Source of the DNA: AL-N1 sp039178835
GTDB lineage: Bacteria; Chloroflexota; Chloroflexia; Chloroflexales; Roseiflexaceae
Reading direction: 5' to 3'
Assembly (NCBI GenBank): GCA_039178835.1
Contig: JBCDFA010000069.1
Coordinates: 1-25,571, forward strand
DNA: 25,571 nt
The notes beneath the pieces were generated by a model that did no database searches, was not told the origin of the DNA, and saw only the letters and a list, made by a program, of their open reading frames with translations. The position numbers were made by a program, and so were the translations under genes. Below are positions 20,685-25,571 of the stretch, in pieces. Every line of letters starts with the position of its first letter. Positions within the stretch are counted from its first letter, which is position 1.

Positions 20685-23273
20685 ATGGCGACTCAGCACT
20701 TCTTCCCAATACCTTGGAAACAGATTACCCACGTTTGGTTACGTGATTGGGGTGGCATCACTGTCATTGGTTTGGGCTTTTATGCACTGATCTTTTGTTT
20801 GTGGCTTTTCTTCGGATGGGGTGGCCCTCAGGTAACCACCTTTATTGCGTCGGTTGCCTTTGTTCCTGTTATTGTAGTTTTGGCAGTATTGGCATTACGT
20901 GTCGCCTATCACACAACATTCCCGCTTCACATACGTCAGGCATGGTTGTGTATTGCTTTGTCGTGCGTCGTTCCTGCTGTTGGTTTAATACCGCTGGCTT
21001 ATCTTGAGAGTATTTGGGGGCTTGATGCCATTTTGCCATGGGTGATCTTCGTGGTTGGTGCTCCTTTTCCATTGATGACTATTGGGGTGTTATTGCTACC
21101 AACAAAACGAGGATATCCTGGAGGTCTCACCTTCTGGCTTGATGCGTTGACAGTAGTGTTCGCCGTGGTGCTATTTGCCTGGTTTTTTATCCTCCAATCT
21201 ATCTTAAGACCGTCAGATCAATCGTTTACTGATGTTGTCTTGGCGCTTATATCACCTGTGGGCGACATTCTGCTCATTTTCAGTGTCATAGCCGTTGCGT
21301 TGAGTTATCTTACACCTTCCCAGCGACAGGTTCTTCTCTGCGTTGGTGGGGGTTTATTCTTATTTGCCAGTGCAGATTTATTGTTTTTATATCTTACATT
21401 ACAAGATAACTATCAAGCAGGCAATCCTATTGATCTTATCTGGATGCTATCCATTATTTTTATCTCTATTGGTGCTCATGTACAGTATCATCAAACCAAC
21501 CAACAAGGTTTTAATGATAATGATGGCGGGCGTTTCTCCATCGGTCGTGCACGGTACTGGCTTCCTTATGTGGCTGTTATTCTCAGTTGTGGATTATTGG
21601 TTTTTGTGGCCTTTGATAGTGCCCGTGAATCTGTGAATGATATTATCGTGGGAGTTATTCTTATTACCACATTGGTTGTTTCACGACAGATCGTTGTGAT
21701 GAGACACAACGAAAAATTGCTGGCTGAAAAACTCTCACGAGATAATGAATCGCGGTTTGTTTCGTTAGTACAGAATGCTTCAGACATTATCGCAATTGTT
21801 GATGCTGATAGTACTATTCGATATATTACACCTTCGACGATAGCTACGTATGGTTATACCCCTGAAGAATTGACAGGCACCTTAGCAAGCGCCTTGGTCC
21901 ACCCCGCAGATCATCCAAGGTTGAGCGCAGTATTTGCTACTATTCGTGAAAAACCTGCAACTGTAGAACCTTTCACATGTCGTATACGTCATCAGAATGG
22001 GTCATGGTTGGATATAGAGACGAGTGCTGCGAATTTGCTTGCTGATCCACTGGTACAAGGGATTGTACTGACAAGCCGCGATATCGGTGATCGGAAAGCT
22101 CGCGAAGTGGCCGAAGCAGCAAATAAAGCCAAAAGCTCATTTTTGTCGCACATGAGCCATGAACTCCGAACACCGCTTACGGCTGTGATTGGGTATGCTG
22201 ATCTGGTACGACGTGAAGCAGAGCTACGTAACTATGGTGATTTGTTGCCTGATCTTGATAAAATTCGTGGTGCGAGTGTGCACCTGATGACCTTGATTAA
22301 CAATGTTTTGGATTTATCAAAAATCGAGTCTGGACGATTTGATATTATGCCAGAAACCTTTGAGATGTCACAACTGATTAGTGATGTAGCTGATACTATT
22401 CATCCGCTTATCATTCAACAAAACAACACATTGATGGTAGAAATATCAGATGAGTTTGGGTCGGTCTATATAGATCCTCTGAAATTGCGCCAAATTCTTC
22501 TCAACTTGCTTGCCAATGCAACTAAATTTACGACTGGTGGGGTCATTCGTTTATATGTTGAACGAATAGAAAATGCTGGTCCTGAAGTCATCTACATTAC
22601 AGTATCTGATACAGGTGTTGGTATGAGTCATGAACAACAACGTCAACTTTTCACGCCATTCGTTCAGTCAGATAATGCCAGAAAAAATTCGTATGATGGA
22701 ACTGGCCTTGGGTTAGCCCTCTGTAAATATTTATGCGAAGCAATGGGTGGAAGTATTGATCTGAACAGTGTGGAAGGTCAAGGGACTACCGTCTCTGTAT
22801 CTCTCCCGGCTCATGTGCGGATTTTCGAAAACGATGATCAATTACCCTCGTTAATCCAGATATCTGATATGCAAAAAGAGCTTCCTCTTGCGTTCGTAAT
22901 AGAAGAGGATCAAGAGTCAGCTACGTTTATAACAGAGTTATTGCGTGACGAACTGTATGATGTAGTGGTCCTCCCTGATAATAATGATGGAGAACGTCTT
23001 ATCACAGATTTGAACCCCCATCTTATCATTATCAGCGGATCTGTATCTGCAACCATAGGAGAAAATGTCATTTCTGCGCTGCGGTCGCGTTCATCGCAGA
23101 AGGATTTGCCCGTGATTGTTATAGCTGAGCAAATCTATCAGGCGGTTTCTGGCGCAAACCACTACTTGTCCGAGCCACTAAATGTAGAACAGCTTCGGGA
23201 AATACTACAGAGCTATCACACAGACGATAATAGAACATTAGCGGTTAATATATCTTCAATATCAAACATATGA
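20685..23273 (+). CDS. Polytopic hybrid sensor histidine kinase with PAS and a degenerate receiver
   Basis: This 862-aa protein starts with about nine membrane helices (residues 24-340) that contain the pattern SADLLFLYLTLQDNYQAGNP, a membrane sensor type I have seen in other multi-domain signalling proteins. Then come PAS (about 355-467), HisKA with H492 in SHMSHELRTPL, and HATPase_c with NLLANATKF (607-615), SDTGVG (641-646) and GTGLGLA (672-678). A C-terminal receiver-like domain (about 735-845) keeps an acidic cluster (EEDQE) but has S784 where the phosphoacceptor Asp should be (LIIISGSV) and Ser829 in place of the Lys. It therefore cannot take phosphate in the usual way. The stop overlaps by 4 bp an ATG of the next frame. 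The free-standing regulator downstream is the likely phosphate acceptor. Confidence 0.92.
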   Translation: MATQHFFPIPWKQITHVWLRDWGGITVIGLGFYALIFCLWLFFGWGGPQVTTFIASVAFVPVIVVLAVLALRVAYHTTFPLHIRQAWLCIALSCVVPAVGLIPLAYLESIWGLDAILPWVIFVVGAPFPLMTIGVLLLPTKRGYPGGLTFWLDALTVVFAVVLFAWFFILQSILRPSDQSFTDVVLALISPVGDILLIFSVIAVALSYLTPSQRQVLLCVGGGLFLFASADLLFLYLTLQDNYQAGNPIDLIWMLSIIFISIGAHVQYHQTNQQGFNDNDGGRFSIGRARYWLPYVAVILSCGLLVFVAFDSARESVNDIIVGVILITTLVVSRQIVVMRHNEKLLAEKLSRDNESRFVSLVQNASDIIAIVDADSTIRYITPSTIATYGYTPEELTGTLASALVHPADHPRLSAVFATIREKPATVEPFTCRIRHQNGSWLDIETSAANLLADPLVQGIVLTSRDIGDRKAREVAEAANKAKSSFLSHMSHELRTPLTAVIGYADLVRREAELRNYGDLLPDLDKIRGASVHLMTLINNVLDLSKIESGRFDIMPETFEMSQLISDVADTIHPLIIQQNNTLMVEISDEFGSVYIDPLKLRQILLNLLANATKFTTGGVIRLYVERIENAGPEVIYITVSDTGVGMSHEQQRQLFTPFVQSDNARKNSYDGTGLGLALCKYLCEAMGGSIDLNSVEGQGTTVSVSLPAHVRIFENDDQLPSLIQISDMQKELPLAFVIEEDQESATFITELLRDELYDVVVLPDNNDGERLITDLNPHLIIISGSVSATIGENVISALRSRSSQKDLPVIVIAEQIYQAVSGANHYLSEPLNVEQLREILQSYHTDDNRTLAVNISSISNI

Positions 23274-23329
23274 ATGCAGTATATAATGATAAGGAAATAG
23301 TGTCCTTATTGTCGCAGAGGAGTTTCATC

Positions 23330-23695
23330 ATGCCTACTATTCTTGTTGTAGAAGATGATGATCAGAACCGTGATATGATTGCTCGTCGACTAGAGTTCGA
23401 GGGGTATACGATAGTAAAAGCGGAAGATGGAGCCCGTGCAGTTGGGTTAGCACGCTCTGAGATACCCGATCTCATTCTTATGGATATGCGGTTACCAGTA
23501 ATGGATGGTTGGCAGGCAACTCGCCGCATCAAAACGGCTGATGAAACGCGAGGTATTCCTATTATTGCGTTGACAGCCTATGCGTTTAGTGAAGATCGAT
23601 CCAAAAGTCTTGAAGCTGGGTGTGACGACTACGAAGCAAAGCCAATAGATTTTGCACGGTTGCTGAATAAAATACGCACGTATCTTAAACAGTAA
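23330..23695 (+). CDS. Single-domain response regulator (DivK/CheY-like)
   Basis: The start is ATG 23330, with AGAGGAG (23316-23322) 7 nt upstream. The frame is open back to an ATG at 23270 that overlaps the kinase stop, but the receiver begins exactly at MPTILVVEDD. The 121-aa protein is only a receiver, with D9-D10, phosphoacceptor D52 (LMDMRLP), T82 and K104 intact. It is closest to DivK/Spo0F-like regulators (LTAYAFSEDRSKSLEAGCDD). Without an output domain it should act as a phosphorelay shuttle or through protein contacts. It is co-transcribed with the hybrid kinase whose own receiver is dead, and faces a second receiver-less kinase, so it may serve both. Confidence 0.95.
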   Translation: MPTILVVEDDDQNRDMIARRLEFEGYTIVKAEDGARAVGLARSEIPDLILMDMRLPVMDGWQATRRIKTADETRGIPIIALTAYAFSEDRSKSLEAGCDDYEAKPIDFARLLNKIRTYLKQ

Positions 23696-23711
23696 TTACG
23701 CTATTTTTGAC

Positions 23712-23738
23712 ACCGTGTACTGTGTGACACGGTATTTT
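23712..23738 (+). terminator. Terminator after the DivK-like gene
   Basis: ACCGTGT and ACACGGT form a 7-bp stem with an 8-nt loop, followed by ATTTT. It lies 17 bp after the stop codon. Confidence 0.7.
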
Positions 23739-23827
23739 GCGTAGTGGTTTGCACGATAGGTCGAATGAGTCTCTGCTAATTATGTTGGCGTGGTTGAGAA
23801 GACTGTGTAAAGTAGTCATAAGCAGAC

Positions 23828-25495
23828 TTATTTTGCTTCCGACACAAGTGGTTCTGAGATTGTGGTATTGGTATGTACAATATATGCTGGCATATAGAAG
23901 GTAAATGTTGATCCACGCCCCATTGTACTCTCCACTGTAATATTTCCACCCATCATTATGCTGAAGTGATGACTAATCGCTAGACCCAAGCCGGTTCCAC
24001 TATGAATATCCATACCAGCCGATGTATTTTGATGAAACGCTTCAAAAATATGTTGTATTTGTTCTGGCTCCATCCCAATCCCCGTATCTTTTACCTCGAA
24101 GACGATATACGGAGAGTTGGAAGCATAGTCAACGAATTGTTTGAGTAAAGAAGAGGTAGATGCGCCCATTGTGTCCTGATATGTCTTGTAGATCTTGAAA
24201 GTCACCGTACCCTGGTTGGTGAATTTGGTAGCGTTGCTCAAAAGATTTAAGAGAATCTGTTGTAACTTGGTCTGATCAGTGTAGACAGTTCCAAGGTCAG
24301 GGCTACAAATAACCTTAAATGTGTTGTTATTTTTTTCCATAAGTGGATGGAGCGTCGCAACCACACTTTCGATTAATGGCGCAAGTTCAAAAGTCGTTAT
24401 CTGCAGCTGCATCTTACCAGCTTCAATTCTGGAAATATCCAGCAGATCGCTAATAAGTGTGAGCAGATGATTGCCTGCAACTGTCACCTGCTCAATATCG
24501 TTCAAAAGTTCTTGATGTCCATTCCGCTCAGACTGGATCCGTAAGAGATCATTATATCCAAGTATGGCACTTAATGGCGTTCGTAGCTCGTGACTCATAT
24601 TTGCCAAAAAGGTGCTTTTGGCTTGATTCGCAACCTCTGCAGCTTCTTTTGCATGAATGAGTGCTGCCTCAGTTCGTTTTCGCTCCCCAATCTCTTCTTG
24701 TAATTCAGAGTTCTTTTGGATGAGTTCTGTGGTTCGTGTATCAACTTCTTTCTCGAGGTACGTTTTATATTGCTCAAGTTCGATGACCACGCTTTGCAGT
24801 GTTTGCTCGGCACGAGTACGCTTCAACTCACTTTGAGTCCAAGTAAGCAGCATACCGCCTGCTATGACGCTTACCACAGACATCAGAATAAAGGTATTTT
24901 GAATCTGTGAAGCAGCCCCAGTCGACAGCAAAATTTCTTGAAGCGGCGTGGAGAGGCCAATCGTCCAGCGATACTGGCTCACATTGACGGGTGTCCATGC
25001 AGCTACTTCACGCCCCTTTTCTGGGAGCCAAATGTACCACCCAGTTCCTTCGCGCGTGTTTGTAACATCATCAACCATCTCTTCATAATTACTGGCACCA
25101 AGTTCGTTCTGCATAGCAAAAATGTCAGCCATGCTTTTCCCCTGATACTCATCAGGAAAATCAGAACTAAGTTCAAAGACAACCTGATCAGGTGCATAGA
25201 TCCACGCATCACCACTTTCTAAGATACGTACGGGAGCAACAAAATCCCGGAAGACATCCTGTTCAATATTGACAATCTCATCATCTCCCCGCAACTCAAC
25301 TTGACCAGACACATAACTTTCGACGTTGCGGGCAATTGCGCGAACGGTTTCGAGTTGTGTCTGTTGATATGCTGAGATGGTGGATTGTATTAACGCTTCT
25401 CGTTGATAGAGGGTGAAATACCAACCAGAAATGACCAGAAAAAGAATGATACTTGGTACTATAAAATATTGGAAGCGTCCTCGTATAAGTTTCAT
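23828..25495 (-). CDS. Cache-like sensor histidine kinase without a receiver
   Basis: This 555-aa protein has TM1 (about 9-29), an extracytoplasmic sensor (about 35-195) with features of the Cache fold (GDAWIYAPDQVVFE, GTGWYIWLPEKGREVAAWTP), TM2 (about 200-219) and a long coiled coil (222-290). HisKA follows with H302 in MSHELRTPL, then HATPase_c with N417 and N421 in NLLSNATKF, KDTGIG (469-474) and GTGLGLA (500-506). Cache domains usually bind small metabolites outside the cell. The C-terminus is a short tail with no receiver. It converges on the DivK-like gene 132 bp away, a natural candidate partner. The Shine-Dalgarno is weak (GGGA). Upstream, 25496-25571 shows no clear promoter. Confidence 0.92.
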   Translation of the reverse strand: MKLIRGRFQYFIVPSIILFLVISGWYFTLYQREALIQSTISAYQQTQLETVRAIARNVESYVSGQVELRGDDEIVNIEQDVFRDFVAPVRILESGDAWIYAPDQVVFELSSDFPDEYQGKSMADIFAMQNELGASNYEEMVDDVTNTREGTGWYIWLPEKGREVAAWTPVNVSQYRWTIGLSTPLQEILLSTGAASQIQNTFILMSVVSVIAGGMLLTWTQSELKRTRAEQTLQSVVIELEQYKTYLEKEVDTRTTELIQKNSELQEEIGERKRTEAALIHAKEAAEVANQAKSTFLANMSHELRTPLSAILGYNDLLRIQSERNGHQELLNDIEQVTVAGNHLLTLISDLLDISRIEAGKMQLQITTFELAPLIESVVATLHPLMEKNNNTFKVICSPDLGTVYTDQTKLQQILLNLLSNATKFTNQGTVTFKIYKTYQDTMGASTSSLLKQFVDYASNSPYIVFEVKDTGIGMEPEQIQHIFEAFHQNTSAGMDIHSGTGLGLAISHHFSIMMGGNITVESTMGRGSTFTFYMPAYIVHTNTTISEPLVSEAK

Positions 25496-25571
25496 AGTCC
25501 CAACTCGATCTCTACCTCGTTTGATATATCCACTGTCTATGAGTGTTTATACGTAGTCTTATCATGGTAGC

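Noticed and set aside
23270..23329. ATGA-overlapping start for the DivK-like regulator
   Set aside because: AGAGGAG directs ribosomes to ATG 23330, and the receiver fold begins exactly there. The 20 extra residues match nothing.

Overview
The window looks like chromosomal DNA from a bacterium of the phylum Chloroflexota, probably class Chloroflexia. This is inferred from gene content: an archaeal-type XPB helicase next to a DUF790/Bax1 protein, secreted proteins with Pro/Thr-rich stalks ending in a short hydrophobic-proline tail, many two-component genes, moderate GC, and sigma70-like promoters with AGGAG-type ribosome binding sites. I could run no database search, so the taxonomy is a judgement. 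I saw no insertion sequence, prophage, tRNA, rRNA or CRISPR array.

Layout. 1-2551 (minus): a partial cyclic-nucleotide-binding protein, then a NarL-type response regulator and its HisKA_3 sensor kinase. 2763-6310 (plus): a three-gene DNA-repair operon (helix-hairpin-helix protein, XPB helicase, DUF790/Bax1 protein) behind a near-consensus promoter with a GAAC-N4-GTTC palindrome of the Gram-positive LexA (SOS-box) type at the expected transcription start. 6542-8674 (plus): a secreted seven-repeat, probably beta-propeller protein. 8857-9825 (minus): a Tat-exported alpha/beta hydrolase. 9826-10631: a gene-free stretch with two near-identical 104-bp direct repeats that can fold.

10632-14435 (minus): a transcription unit with a small secreted protein, a small glycine-rich membrane ORF broken by an in-frame UGA, a lipoprotein with two tandem solute-binding domains but no permease nearby, and a TPR membrane protein. 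Upstream lies an AraR-like GntR/LacI chimeric regulator (14723-15835) whose own promoter carries two TGTACA boxes 21 bp apart. 16026-19015 (minus): a parvulin-type foldase lipoprotein and LepA (EF4). LepA diverges from phoU (19332-19991), with back-to-back promoters about 5 bp apart; an acylphosphatase gene with a 9-bp duplication in its phosphate-binding loop follows.

20685-25495: a polytopic hybrid histidine kinase whose own receiver has lost its phosphoacceptor, a strong-RBS single-domain DivK/CheY-like regulator directly after it, and a convergent Cache-like sensor kinase without a receiver. The simplest reading is a phosphorelay in which the free receiver serves one or both kinases.

The best candidate for something under-described is the apparently SOS-controlled HhH-XPB-Bax1 operon. 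It suggests a damage-inducible archaeal-type helicase/nuclease repair module with a third DNA-binding partner, and here the nuclease motif is degenerate. Second are the tandem foldable intergenic repeats and the permease-less double solute-binding lipoprotein operon.
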